Assembly: GCF_002876705.1 (NCBI RefSeq)
Contig: NZ_MDAG01000013.1
Coordinates: forward strand, 186,001 to 250,000
DNA: 64,000 nucleotides
Direction of reading: 5' to 3'
Source: Enterovibrio norvegicus_B
GTDB lineage: Bacteria; Pseudomonadota; Gammaproteobacteria; Enterobacterales; Vibrionaceae
Under the pieces are notes generated by a model, which saw nothing but the letters and a program-made list of their open reading frames with translations, made no database searches and was not told the DNA's origin. Of the stretch, positions 34,999 to 43,999 are shown piece after piece. A program made the translations under genes and the position numbers. Every line of letters starts with the position of its first letter. Position 1 is the first letter of the stretch.

Positions 34999-36075
34999 AT
35001 GAAAACAATCATTCAAGTAGTACAGCATTTAAGACCCGGCGGACTTGAAGTGATGGCGCTCGAATTTATGCGCTTTTCCAGCCACGGAAAACGCATGAAG
35101 ATTGTTAGTTTGGAAGGCGATAAAGAATCAGCGATTAAAGCTTGGCCCCGCCTTGAAGCATGCAAAGACCAACTAATTTTTCTTAACAAACCAGAAGGTT
35201 TTTCATTGCCGCTTATTCAGCAATTGAAGCTTTTGCTGATCGAGCTGAATGCAGACGTGGTTCACACTCATCATATCGGCCCTTACTTCTACGCAGGGAT
35301 AGCATCGCGTCTTGCTGGCATTTCACTGATTCACACCGAACACGATGCTTGGCACTACAGCGATAAGCGCCATCAATTGCTTCAAAAAATCGTACGCCTT
35401 GTCGCGAACCCCACCTTGGTCGCAGATGCTGATGTCGTCGCAAAAACTCTGAATACCATGCCAGGCATGGCGGGTGTTCAAGTGATTAAAAACGGCATTG
35501 ATGTCGATAAATACTCGCCTGGCAATAAGCAGTTTGCGCGTAAGTTTTTCAACCTACCAAAAGACGTAAAACTGATTGGTGCGAGTGGTCGCCTGGAAGA
35601 TGTAAAAGGTCACCGAGTATTGATTGAAGCGATGGCAACCTTGCCAGAAAACACGCATTTGACCATTGCAGGGATCGGTACGCTAGAAAACGAACTTCGT
35701 GAATTAGCAAAATCGCTCAATGTAGAAAAACGCGTCCATTTTCTTGGGTATGTCGATGACATGCCGCGTTTTTACCAAGCACTCGATTTGTTTTGCTTAC
35801 CTTCATTCAATGAAGGCTTCCCGCTGGCTCCTCTTGAAGCACAAGCCTGCGGTATTCCTGCCGCTGTCACCAATGTCGGCGGAGCTGTAGAAACGCTGTG
35901 TCCACAAACAGGTGTGATTTTGAAAGCCGGCGACGCAAAAGACATGGCGGAAAAAATGCTTCCTTTCCTTTATGAGCGCCTCATCGCTAGCCCCCGTGAA
36001 TTTGTCACGAACAGTGCCGACATTCGCACCATGGCAAGTGCTTACGACGCACTGGCTGAGGGGAAATCGCTATGA
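34999..36075 (+). CDS. sypP: SypP, GT4-type glycosyltransferase
   Basis: A 358-residue GT4 enzyme: HLRPGGLEVMALEFMR at the N-terminus, GASGRLEDVKGHRVLIEAM and PSFNEGFPLAPLEAQACGIP at the donor site. ATG 34999 follows CCGAGGCAACC; an upstream ATG at 34918 lies before the predicted transcription start and is rejected. It overlaps sypQ by 4 nt (ATGA). It probably adds a residue to the undecaprenyl-linked repeat. Confidence 0.9.
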   Translation: MKTIIQVVQHLRPGGLEVMALEFMRFSSHGKRMKIVSLEGDKESAIKAWPRLEACKDQLIFLNKPEGFSLPLIQQLKLLLIELNADVVHTHHIGPYFYAGIASRLAGISLIHTEHDAWHYSDKRHQLLQKIVRLVANPTLVADADVVAKTLNTMPGMAGVQVIKNGIDVDKYSPGNKQFARKFFNLPKDVKLIGASGRLEDVKGHRVLIEAMATLPENTHLTIAGIGTLENELRELAKSLNVEKRVHFLGYVDDMPRFYQALDLFCLPSFNEGFPLAPLEAQACGIPAAVTNVGGAVETLCPQTGVILKAGDAKDMAEKMLPFLYERLIASPREFVTNSADIRTMASAYDALAEGKSL

Positions 36076-37253
36076 GCACATGGATTTTATGGCTTACAGC
36101 CATCAGTACGTTTTTGGTGATTTACCATCACCTTGGTTACCCCCTCTTGCTAAAAGTGCTGGTGCGCTGTGTTCCTTCATCGCTGTCATCAACACCAATG
36201 ACACGGGGTTACAACAGTTCAAAAGCCGATGAGGAGTTACCTTCTGTTGCGATTCTGATGCCGGCATTCAATGAAGCACAATGGATCGCAGACAAAATTC
36301 GTAATCTCGCGACCTTAGATTATCCAAACAACAAATTGCGCATCGTACTCGCATGTGACGGTTGCTCAGATGACACCGCCAACATTGCTCGCGAAACGTT
36401 AAACGAAACAGCCTGTCAGCATTTGGATTTGACGGTCATCGAATACACGGTGAATGAAGGAAAAGTCGCAGTCATCAACAAATCGATGGCCCTGATCGAC
36501 GAAGACATTGTGGCAATGAGCGATATCTCGTCCCTCATTTCGATTGATGCATTATTGATTGCCGCCATGCACTTCGCTGACCCAAAAATTGGTGTCGTAA
36601 ACAGCCGTTATCACCTGCTTGAGCCTACCGAAGGCGAGAAGAAATATTGGGATTACCAGTGCGCACTTCAGCATCGTGAAGCAAAAATGGGCGCAACCTT
36701 AGGCGCACATGGCGCTCTCTACTTAATGCGTCGTGAATTGTTCACCCCACTTGCTGCCGACACAATCAATGATGATTTCGTGCTGCCAATGAGCATTGTC
36801 GCACAAGGCTATCGCGGCACAGTTGATGACACGATTTGCGCTGTCGAGCTTGAGCCCACAAATGCAGACCAAGATTTCAAACGCCGTCTTCGCATTGGTG
36901 CCGGTAACTACCAACAAATGGTGCGCTTGGCGGCCTTGCTAAACCCAAAATATCGCGGTGTGGCATTCACCTTTGTATCCGGCAAAGCACTGCGTGTGGT
37001 GATGCCTTTCCTTATGCTCATCGCGCTCATGGGCTGGCTGTGGTTGGCACAATTTCATGTACTCTTTTTGATGGGTGCAGCCGCTCAGGTTGCAGCTTAC
37101 GCTCTCGTCGCGTTCATCAAATTCCTTAAGATCACCCCAAAGAATCCAATGCTTGCGACACTTTGCTATCTGGTGTCCGGCCACACCGCCAACATGATTG
37201 GCACACTTCGGTACATTGTCGGTCTTGAAGCGGGCCGCTGGCAGCGCGTTTAA
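36072..37253 (+). CDS. sypQ: SypQ, membrane-bound GT2 glycosyltransferase
   Basis: A 393-residue family 2 glycosyltransferase. It has an N-terminal membrane segment (about 3-25), a cytoplasmic GT-A domain with PSVAILMPAFNEAQWIADKI, LACDGCSDDT, an SDISSLI metal-binding region and NDDFVLPMS, and two or three C-terminal membrane segments. This resembles processive or membrane-anchored enzymes such as IcaA-type synthases, but the QxxRW motif of true synthases is replaced (RIGAGNYQQMVRL). Coupled to sypP by ATGA. Confidence 0.9.
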   Translation: MSTWILWLTAISTFLVIYHHLGYPLLLKVLVRCVPSSLSSTPMTRGYNSSKADEELPSVAILMPAFNEAQWIADKIRNLATLDYPNNKLRIVLACDGCSDDTANIARETLNETACQHLDLTVIEYTVNEGKVAVINKSMALIDEDIVAMSDISSLISIDALLIAAMHFADPKIGVVNSRYHLLEPTEGEKKYWDYQCALQHREAKMGATLGAHGALYLMRRELFTPLAADTINDDFVLPMSIVAQGYRGTVDDTICAVELEPTNADQDFKRRLRIGAGNYQQMVRLAALLNPKYRGVAFTFVSGKALRVVMPFLMLIALMGWLWLAQFHVLFLMGAAAQVAAYALVAFIKFLKITPKNPMLATLCYLVSGHTANMIGTLRYIVGLEAGRWQRV

Positions 37254-37282
37254 CCGAATCTAAATCTATTGAGGGCTAAACT

Positions 37283-38005
37283 ATGACTACGCAAGTGGCA
37301 AAATCAGAAAGCAGCATCGCATCATTTTTAACTAACACTCGAAGAAGAATGAATAAGGTGACTATGAATAACCACAGTGATATTGACCCAATCACGGCAA
37401 AGTCTAAGCGTGTGTTTGATGTTGTTCTCACTCTGATTGGCCTTACATTAACACTCCCTCTGTTTCCTTTGATTGCGATTGCTATCAAGCTCGACAGCCC
37501 GGGACCCGTGTTTTTCCGCCAAATGCGTATTGGCCGTTCAACACCGGAACTGAGTCTGATTTTCCACATGGTGAAATTCCGCACCATGCGAACCGACGCC
37601 GAAAGCAAAACAGGTGCAACGTGGGCGACGGATGGTGATCCTCGTATTACTCGTGTCGGTCGTTTTTTGCGTAAAACCCGCTTGGATGAAATCCCGCAGT
37701 TCTTCAATGTATTGGTCGGTGACATGTCGTTGATCGGCCCACGACCAGAACGCCCAGGGTTTTATCAAAAACTTGAAGCCGCTATCCCGTACTTTGCAGA
37801 ACGCACCTACGGGGTAACACCCGGCATCACGGGTCTTGCTCAAGTCAACCAAGGCTACGATACGTGCATTGCAGATGTGCGTTCTAAAGTGGGCTTCGAC
37901 CACTCATACGCACTGTCTCTCACGTCGCTAAAAACATGGTTTAAGATGGACTGCTATATCATGTTTAAAACCATCTGGGTGATGCTAACAGGCCGAGGTC
38001 AATAA
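37283..38005 (+). CDS. sypR: SypR, undecaprenyl-phosphate sugar-1-phosphate transferase
   Basis: A 240-residue initiating transferase of the WcaJ/PglC type (bacterial sugar transferase family). A single re-entrant hydrophobic helix (about 50-70) leads into the SPGPVFFRQMRIG and KFRTMR motifs, with TRLDEIPQFFNVLVGDMSLIGPRPE in the catalytic core. It starts the repeat unit by moving a sugar phosphate onto undecaprenyl phosphate. It is the last gene of the locus and is followed by a strong terminator. Confidence 0.93.
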   Translation: MTTQVAKSESSIASFLTNTRRRMNKVTMNNHSDIDPITAKSKRVFDVVLTLIGLTLTLPLFPLIAIAIKLDSPGPVFFRQMRIGRSTPELSLIFHMVKFRTMRTDAESKTGATWATDGDPRITRVGRFLRKTRLDEIPQFFNVLVGDMSLIGPRPERPGFYQKLEAAIPYFAERTYGVTPGITGLAQVNQGYDTCIADVRSKVGFDHSYALSLTSLKTWFKMDCYIMFKTIWVMLTGRGQ

Positions 38006-38029
38006 CCTAGACGCAAAATCCCTCCAACA

Positions 38030-38058
38030 AAAAGGGCTGCGAATATCGCAGCCCTTTT
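38030..38058. terminator. Bidirectional terminator, sypR / nupC
   Basis: AAAAGGGCTGCGA (38030-38042) pairs with (T)CGCAGCCCTTTT (ending 38058). It ends the syp locus on the plus strand and the nucleoside transporter gene on the minus strand. Confidence 0.88.
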
Positions 38059-38090
38059 AAGGAAAAGATGTGTCTTTGCTCAATCGCCGA

Positions 38091-39299
38091 TTATAGCGAT
38101 ATAAACAAGCCAGCCAATGCCGCACTCATTAAGTTAGCTAATGTTGCAGCACCAACAGCTCGGAAACCCAACGTCGCCACATCATGACGGCGCTCAGGTG
38201 CCATTGCACCGATGGAGCCTAGCTGAATCGCAATCGAACCAATGTTGGCAAAGCCACACAAAGCAAAGGTCACAATCACTTGGCTGTGTGCCGAAATCAC
38301 TGATTTAACGCTTTCGAAATCAAGGAATGCGACGAATTCGTTCATGATGGTCTTCTGACCAATCAACGAACCCACGGTCAGCACTTCACTCATTGGAATA
38401 CCAATAACCAGTGCCAACGGCGCAAACAAGAAGCCGAAAATACTTTGTAATGTAACGCCTTCGTAGCCAAACCAGTTGCCCACAACTTCAAAACCTGCGT
38501 TGACCATGGCGATCACACTGATGAACGCCACCAGCATCGCACCCACAGCAACCGCCACTTTTACGCCGTTCATCGCACCTGATGCGAGAGCATCAATTGC
38601 ATTAGCATCTTCACTCTTTTCAAGCTCAAAATCAGATTGGTCACTGGTCTGCTGACGTTCCGGCACCAATATTTTTGCCATCAACAAACCACCCGGCGCA
38701 GCCATAAAACTTGCCGCGATCAGGTATTTCAGTTCGACACCCATTGCCGCATAGCCACCAAGTACCGAGCCGGCCACTGACGCCATACCGCCCACCAGTA
38801 CCGCGAACAATTCGGAGCGCGTCATGGTTTTTAAGAATGGACGCACGACCAAAGACGCTTCACTCATCGAAAGGAAGATGTTACCCGTGGCGGCGACAGA
38901 CTCAATTTTGCTGGTACCGAGAAGACGATGAATAGCACCGCCCAGCACCTTAATAAGCCATTGCATTACGCCAAGGTAATACAGCAGAGAAACCAGTGAA
39001 GAGATGAAGATGATGAGAGGAAGAACACGAATTGCGAAGATAAAATCGCCAGACGCTAGATTACCGAACACGAAGCCTATGCCTTGATCGGCAAATGAAA
39101 GAATGGATGAAACACCGTTACTTAACGCGCCAAGTGCGGCTTGCCCAAAAGGGATGTAGAGAACAAGAGCGGCAAAACCGGCTTGAAGGCCGAATGCACC
39201 AAGAACGGTACGCCATTTGATATCGCGACGACTTTCCGACAACGCGTAAGCACACGCTAACAGCGCCAAAATACCGGCCAAACTGAAGATGATTTGCAT
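38091..39299 (-). CDS. nupC: NupC-type concentrative nucleoside transporter
   Basis: A 402-residue inner-membrane protein of the CNT family that imports nucleosides with a cation. Typical elements are the N-terminal membrane helices, the G..S..RPF segment (MSEASLVVRPFLKTMTRSE), the long central MASVAGSVLGGYA helix pair and C-terminal GFANIGSIAIQLGSIGAMAPERR. Length matches the family (about 400). Transcribed toward the syp terminator; its promoter lies in the 500-nt region upstream. Confidence 0.93.
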   Translation of the reverse strand: MQIIFSLAGILALLACAYALSESRRDIKWRTVLGAFGLQAGFAALVLYIPFGQAALGALSNGVSSILSFADQGIGFVFGNLASGDFIFAIRVLPLIIFISSLVSLLYYLGVMQWLIKVLGGAIHRLLGTSKIESVAATGNIFLSMSEASLVVRPFLKTMTRSELFAVLVGGMASVAGSVLGGYAAMGVELKYLIAASFMAAPGGLLMAKILVPERQQTSDQSDFELEKSEDANAIDALASGAMNGVKVAVAVGAMLVAFISVIAMVNAGFEVVGNWFGYEGVTLQSIFGFLFAPLALVIGIPMSEVLTVGSLIGQKTIMNEFVAFLDFESVKSVISAHSQVIVTFALCGFANIGSIAIQLGSIGAMAPERRHDVATLGFRAVGAATLANLMSAALAGLFISL

Positions 39300-39836
39300 T
39301 ATGTTACCTTGCTTTAGTATCTGGATTTAGGCGGGCGCTCAAATCCACACGCGTGCGAAGACAACACTACTGGCAGGACATGCAAAGTGGTGTGCTTACC
39401 ATCACGGTGAATAATAAGGCCCGTAAATGCTCACAGTTACGCTGGGCCCAGTTCCGTGGGGCAAGTGTCCATTTTGCAGCCGATTGAAAGCTGGCTGAAT
39501 CTATTTTTCGTTCATGAAAAATAGCCTCTCTAACCGGGCGCGGAGTATATCCAAATCGCATTTGCCCTGACAACCCCTTATTTTGGCAACAAGCGATTAA
39601 ATTCCCATATCTTCTTCATGGCTTCTTTTAAAAACAAACTGTTAAGCAGCGAAAGTTTATTTTTATCTCATCAAAATTGCAGAAGAGTTTGACCCGCCCC
39701 GCAAACAAACTTCCGATTAAAGGCGCTGTGCATCAGCTAGCATAAGATTAGTCATTAACAAAAAAATAACGGCACGCATTCCTGAAGGAAATCGACTGTG
39801 CCCATAGCGATTGCTGAATTTTAGGGAAGAAAATCT
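39300..39836. other. Divergent control region nupC / vgrG
   Basis: No gene in about 540 nt. It holds a perfect inverted repeat at 39501-39524 and must contain the nupC promoter (minus) and the vgrG promoter (plus). The vgrG start is preceded by AGGGAAGAAAATCT. Confidence 0.55.
39501..39524. promoter_or_regulatory. Inverted repeat, candidate operator
   Basis: CTATTTTTC (39501-39509) and GAAAAATAG (39516-39524) are perfect inverted arms around 6 nt. It could be an operator for nupC or a weak transcription end. I do not recognise it as a CytR or CRP site. Confidence 0.4.
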
Positions 39837-41825
39837 ATGCCAACCGCTTATCAGGCCGATGTTCGCCCCATAACCGCGACCATTGATGGGAAAGGCCCCC
39901 ACATTGTCACGACGCTTTCTATGCGCGCTGAAATCTCAAACCACTGTACACTCAGCGCATCCCTTGTTTGTGAAGATCTGATTGCTGATAAATCACTCGG
40001 AAAAGTACTTAAGTTTGACATCAAAAGCCCGCAAGAAAGCACCACATTGCTGGGTCTGATCACTACCATTTCACTGCAAGGATTCAGCGAAGAAAAAGCG
40101 CTTTATTACTACACCTTAGAAGCAAAAGATCCCCTTTCACTCCTTGCTTATCGTCGAAATCGAAAAATCTTCCAGAACATGACAAGTAAGCAAATTATCG
40201 AAGATGTGCTCAATGAAGCCGGCATAAAAAGCAACGCCAAAATATCCGTTTCAGGTTCAGGAGCAACGCACGAATATTGCACCCAAGCGGACGAGACTGA
40301 TCTGGCATTTGTGCAACGCTTAATGAGTTTTGAAGGCTGGCATTACCATTTTGATCACTCAAGCAGCAAACCCATGCTCACCGTAGGTGACAGCAACCAA
40401 GCATTCAAAACCATCACAGACAATACCTTTACCTACCAAACGCCAAACCCCAATCCTTCGCGGGAAGTCACCAGTTGGTTAACTGAAACGCGAGTGAATA
40501 CATCAACCATCTCGCTGGGCGATCACAGTGAAGCCTTGGCTGAAGCCATTACCAGTGGCGATAAGAAAACCGCGAGCGCCGCATTCGTATCAGGACTTAG
40601 CCAATACCATTACGGGCAAGGTTTCACTGATAAAGCAGCCATACGTGATAGCGCAAAGCGCCAGATGGAAGCGCATGACAGCGGAAAAATCATTAGCTTT
40701 GCTGAATCCAAAGTCGCGACCCTCGGTGCTGGAAATAAATTCAAACTCACACAGCACCCCATCACGACATGCAATCAAGAGTATCTCGTAATTTCAATTC
40801 AAAGCGACTATTCCGGCGCATCAAGTGGCCGGCCGTTTGAGTGCTCAAATCGCTTTCAATGTATTCCTTCTACTACCCCTTTTCGCTCTGGATTTATCGA
40901 TAAACCACGTATTCACAGTATTCATACTGCAACGGTCACAGGCCCTAGCAGTGAGGAAATTTACAAAGATAAGTCGGGACAAATAAAAGTTCAGTTTCAC
41001 TGGGACACCGAAGGCAAAAACGACGAAAACACCTCTTGCTGGCTACCCGTGGTTCAAGGCGCTGCAAGCAATGGCTTTGGTATGCAGTTCATTCCGCGCA
41101 TTGGCGATGAAGTGCTTATCAGCTATATCGAGGGTGACCCAGATCGACCCGTTGTATCAGGTTCAATCTACAACACAAAAAACATTCCGCCCTATTCCGT
41201 TGCCACACAGAGCGGTATCAAAACCCGTTCAACGCCCAAAGGCAGCAGCAAGAATGGCAATGAATTGCGCTTCGAAGATAAGAAAGACAAAGAACAGGTC
41301 TTTCTGCATGCAGAGCGTGATTTTATGGTTGAAGTGTTGAATGACAGCACACGAACCGTCACAGGAAAAGAAGCACTGACTGTCGAAAAAACCCTCGACA
41401 TCACCAGCAAAGAAGCCTTCACTGCAAAAACTGACGACAAGTTTACAGCCAGCAGCAAAGCTGACATGGCATTGTCGTCAGACAAGAATGTAAAAATTGA
41501 AGCGGGCAGCAACGCTGAAATCTCCGCGACATCAAAAGTGTCTGTAGACGGACAAACCATCGACATCAGCGGCAAGACCAAAATTTCACTGTCTGTTGGT
41601 GCGTGTAAGCTGGAAATTAGCGCCAGTGGCATCAAACTTGATGCGCCACAAATCAGCATCAATGGTAGCGGAAAAGCAGAAGTGAAGGGGGCGATGGTGA
41701 CAGTAGAAGGCTCAGGGAAAACAGACATTAAAGGGGCAATGGTCAGCATTAATGGCAGTGCCATGGCAGAAGTGAAAGGCGGGGCGATGGTCCAAATCCA
41801 AGGCGCGATTACGAAGGTGAACTGA
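39837..41825 (+). CDS. vgrG: VgrG, type VI secretion tip protein
   Basis: A 662-residue VgrG, the trimeric spike of the type VI secretion system. The N-terminal gp27-like part includes EDVLNEAGI and FVQRLMSFEGWHYHF. The gp5/OB region has WLPVVQGAASNGFGMQFIPRIGDEVLISYIEGDPDRPVV, the VgrG signature. The C-terminal part is a beta-helix of short repeats (ISINGSGKAEVKGA-like units). No enzymatic extension follows the spike, so this is a canonical rather than evolved VgrG. Stop and next start overlap. Confidence 0.95.
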   Translation: MPTAYQADVRPITATIDGKGPHIVTTLSMRAEISNHCTLSASLVCEDLIADKSLGKVLKFDIKSPQESTTLLGLITTISLQGFSEEKALYYYTLEAKDPLSLLAYRRNRKIFQNMTSKQIIEDVLNEAGIKSNAKISVSGSGATHEYCTQADETDLAFVQRLMSFEGWHYHFDHSSSKPMLTVGDSNQAFKTITDNTFTYQTPNPNPSREVTSWLTETRVNTSTISLGDHSEALAEAITSGDKKTASAAFVSGLSQYHYGQGFTDKAAIRDSAKRQMEAHDSGKIISFAESKVATLGAGNKFKLTQHPITTCNQEYLVISIQSDYSGASSGRPFECSNRFQCIPSTTPFRSGFIDKPRIHSIHTATVTGPSSEEIYKDKSGQIKVQFHWDTEGKNDENTSCWLPVVQGAASNGFGMQFIPRIGDEVLISYIEGDPDRPVVSGSIYNTKNIPPYSVATQSGIKTRSTPKGSSKNGNELRFEDKKDKEQVFLHAERDFMVEVLNDSTRTVTGKEALTVEKTLDITSKEAFTAKTDDKFTASSKADMALSSDKNVKIEAGSNAEISATSKVSVDGQTIDISGKTKISLSVGACKLEISASGIKLDAPQISINGSGKAEVKGAMVTVEGSGKTDIKGAMVSINGSAMAEVKGGAMVQIQGAITKVN

Positions 41826-42400
41826 TGAGTTTTGTAAAAATCCCCCACCCGTTCGCGGAAAACATTCTGTGCCAATACGAGCCACAAGACGGTATCAAAC
41901 CATTGATTGAACCGAGCATGACCCCAGAGCAATTGCTGAATCGCGCCCTACAGGAAGGGTTGAATGCCGATGCCGTTATCTTTCTTGCCCATGGTCTACC
42001 TGTACGTGAAGCCGTGTGGTGGGCATGTTGCTGTGCCAGTACGCGCCAAGACTGGGATGAAATACAACTGGATGCCATTCGCGCTGCCAAAGCATGGGTA
42101 CACACGCCAGATGAAACCAGCCGTCGCTATGCTGAAACCACAGCAAATGCTGCTACGTTGCAAAATGGCGCAGGTTGGGTCGCACAGGCTGTCTTTTGGA
42201 GTGGCGGCAGCATGACTGGCCCTACAGATCCTATTGTTCCCCCTCCTGAGTATCTATATGCACAAGCGGTAGCTGGCGCGATCAATCTGACCGCCATATT
42301 GCCAGATGGCGCAGAAGCAGAAACACGATACAGACTGTTTATCGAAATGGGTTTAGACATTGCCAACGGCGGCAATGGAAACATAGGACATGCAGCATGA
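41825..42400 (+). CDS. DUF6931-type T6SS-associated protein
   Basis: A 191-residue protein that I place with DUF6931-type proteins found between VgrG and PAAR genes in Vibrionaceae and relatives. It has conserved PVREAVWWACCCAS and ANAATLQNGAGWVAQAVFWSGGSM segments, and no signal or membrane helix. It overlaps vgrG by 1 nt (TGATG) and the PAAR gene by 4 nt. A role in assembling the tip or recruiting cargo is likely but unproven. Confidence 0.8.
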   Translation: MSFVKIPHPFAENILCQYEPQDGIKPLIEPSMTPEQLLNRALQEGLNADAVIFLAHGLPVREAVWWACCCASTRQDWDEIQLDAIRAAKAWVHTPDETSRRYAETTANAATLQNGAGWVAQAVFWSGGSMTGPTDPIVPPPEYLYAQAVAGAINLTAILPDGAEAETRYRLFIEMGLDIANGGNGNIGHAA

Positions 42401-42696
42401 CATTACCTGCAGCCCGTGCTGGTGACATGCACGTTTGCCCGATGCAAACCCCTGCTGTACCGCCAATCCCACATGTTGGTGGGCCAATATTGCCACTACC
42501 TTGCACCGTACTAATTGCCAACATGCCTGCCGCAACGGTCGGGCAAATGTGCACGTGCGTGGGGCCACCAGACACCATCACCAAAGGCAGTGCGACGGTG
42601 TTGTTTGGCAACCTCCCCGCCGCAAGAATGGGTGACATGACAGCGCATGGCGGCACTATTGTGGTCGGCATGCCAACTGTCTTGATAGGCGGTTAA
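42397..42696 (+). CDS. PAAR-domain T6SS spike tip
   Basis: A 99-residue PAAR protein that caps the VgrG trimer. It begins LPAARAGDMHVCPMQ with the metal-binding Cys/His, and has repeated HVGGPILP, GQMCTCVGPPDTITKGS and GDMTAHGGTIVVG segments. There is no C-terminal toxin domain. It is the last gene of the cluster and is followed by a terminator, so no effector or immunity gene is linked here. Confidence 0.93.
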   Translation: MTLPAARAGDMHVCPMQTPAVPPIPHVGGPILPLPCTVLIANMPAATVGQMCTCVGPPDTITKGSATVLFGNLPAARMGDMTAHGGTIVVGMPTVLIGG

Positions 42697-42732
42697 CGAG
42701 CCCGCATAATCGAAAGTCCCCTCTTTTAAAAC

Positions 42733-42757
42733 ACGGCGCGAGGGATGCGCCGTTTTT
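42733..42757 (+). terminator. Terminator after the T6SS trio
   Basis: ACGGCGC (42733-42739) pairs with GCGCCGT (42747-42753) and is followed by TTTTT. Confidence 0.82.
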
Positions 42758-42810
42758 CTGAGCTAAGAGAAAACTGCCCTATCTCATCCCACTCATTTCA
42801 AGGAAGAATA

Positions 42811-43425
42811 ATGACCTTACTTTCAAGTTTCGCCCTGCTTCTTGCGTTACTCTTGTCTGTGATCATTCCCGGCCCCAGCGTGATGGCGGTGGTTTCTCGT
42901 TCGTTGTCTTTCGGTGTTAAACAAGGCTTGATGGTTGTGCTTGGGGTGCTTTTGGCAGACTACATTTTTATTTGTTTAGCGCTTTCGGGGCTAACAGCTG
43001 TTGCGTCAGCGTTAGGGGAATTTTCAAGCGTCTTGAAATATGCGGGAGCTGCATACTTACTTTGGTTGGCTTACAAAAGCTGGACATCGCCCACCGTTTC
43101 TTTAGAAAACGATACGCCTAACCAAGCAAAAGGCGCATCCAGCCTCGCCATAGGGTTGGTCATTACCCTTTCGAACCCTAAAGCCATTTTGTTTTACATG
43201 GGTTTCTTCCCAGCCTTTATCGATGTTCAAACCCTTTCCACTTCCGGCATCTTAACGGTTTTAATTCTTTCAACTGTGGCCGTAGGCGGTGTGTTAAGCG
43301 GGTATGCGATATTGGGAGACAAAGCAACGCATGTGTTTAACGGTGAAAAAGCCAAAGCGCGTATCAATAGGCTGTCTGGTGGGATTTTAGCAACGTGTGG
43401 CGTTGTGTTAGCAATCAAAGGTTAG
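42811..43425 (+). CDS. LysE/RhtB-family amino-acid exporter
   Basis: A 204-residue inner-membrane protein of the LysE/RhtB family with about six hydrophobic segments. The N-terminal PGPSVMAVVSRSLSFGVKQG is the family signature and TLSNPKAILFYMGFFP a second one. It exports amino acids such as homoserine or threonine, or related metabolites. ATG 42811 follows AAGGAAGAATA; a longer frame upstream crosses the terminator and is rejected. Single gene. Confidence 0.9.
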   Translation: MTLLSSFALLLALLLSVIIPGPSVMAVVSRSLSFGVKQGLMVVLGVLLADYIFICLALSGLTAVASALGEFSSVLKYAGAAYLLWLAYKSWTSPTVSLENDTPNQAKGASSLAIGLVITLSNPKAILFYMGFFPAFIDVQTLSTSGILTVLILSTVAVGGVLSGYAILGDKATHVFNGEKAKARINRLSGGILATCGVVLAIKG

Positions 43426-43480
43426 ACGATTTTATCGCAACACTAACAATCGCTTAGTCACTTTAAATGTAATAGCGCTG

Positions 43481-43556
43481 AATGAGTGGGTATCATACGC
43501 CCGTTATACCCAAACAAGCTGAAGATGCAGGATTCAGCGGGCGTATTTGACTCATT
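43481..43556. repeat. Intergenic inverted repeat, possible dispersed Vibrio element
   Basis: Outer arms AATGAGT/ACTCATT (43481-43487, 43550-43556) and inner arms ATACGCCCG/CGGGCGTAT (43495-43503, 43538-43546) frame a loop containing TACCCAAACAAGCTGAAGA. From memory this loop resembles short intergenic repeats common in Vibrio genomes. It may also terminate the two convergent genes (LysE-type and ArsR-type). Confidence 0.5.
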
Positions 43557-43559
43557 TAT

Positions 43560-43856
43560 TCAATATGTTGCTGGGCACTTACCGCAATTTCTACGGATAT
43601 AGTCGAAGGCAGCATCAAAGGTGTCATAGTTTGCAGTACAGCGAATAGACTTCCCTTCTCGCACTTGGACAACAAGGTTAACCGCCACCAAATTGGAGAG
43701 ATAATTCGAGAGCGTTGACCCATTTAGCTTCAACCTATCTCTCAGTTCTCCGACTGTGATCCCCTCTAAGCCCACGTCAGATAATTCCTGAAAAACACGA
43801 AGTCGTTCTGGGTGACCGAGTTCTTTTAACACCTTAGCGCTTTCTATCGAATCCAT
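43560..43856 (-). CDS. ArsR-family regulator
   Basis: A 98-residue winged-helix repressor: LKELGHPERLRVFQELSD, then the recognition helix region LRDRLKLNGSTLSNYLSNL. Typical ArsR metal sites (ELCVCDL) are absent; the only cysteines are Cys80-ish and the C-terminal CGKC pair, which could bind a thiophilic metalloid. It is divergent from an ArsP-like permease and the region between them has two identical palindromes, so it very likely represses that gene. Confidence 0.87.
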   Translation of the reverse strand: MDSIESAKVLKELGHPERLRVFQELSDVGLEGITVGELRDRLKLNGSTLSNYLSNLVAVNLVVQVREGKSIRCTANYDTFDAAFDYIRRNCGKCPATY

Positions 43857-43894
43857 TACTTATCTCTATACATGCCTTCGCATAACAATTTATG

Positions 43895-43970
43895 ATTTCA
43901 TGAAATGTTGACATAAAAATATCACAGCTATAAACTCCGCGCCTCAATACACTTCATGATTTCATGAAAT
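43895..43970 (+). promoter_or_regulatory. Permease promoter flanked by two identical palindromes
   Basis: ATTTCATGAAAT occurs twice (43895-43906 and 43959-43970), within the longer shared TGATTTCATGAAATG. Between the copies lies a sigma70-type promoter: TTGACA (43908-43913), 17 nt, TAAACT (43931-43936). Binding of the ArsR-type dimer to both would block both the -35 and the early transcribed region. Confidence 0.65.
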
Positions 43971-43999
43971 GACAAAATAAGTAGTTGAAGCGACCACAT

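Noticed and set aside
41192..41932. A 246-codon open frame antisense to vgrG
   Set aside because: It lies fully opposite the clearly coding vgrG gene and its composition mirrors the beta-helix repeats of VgrG; no ribosome binding site or family similarity.
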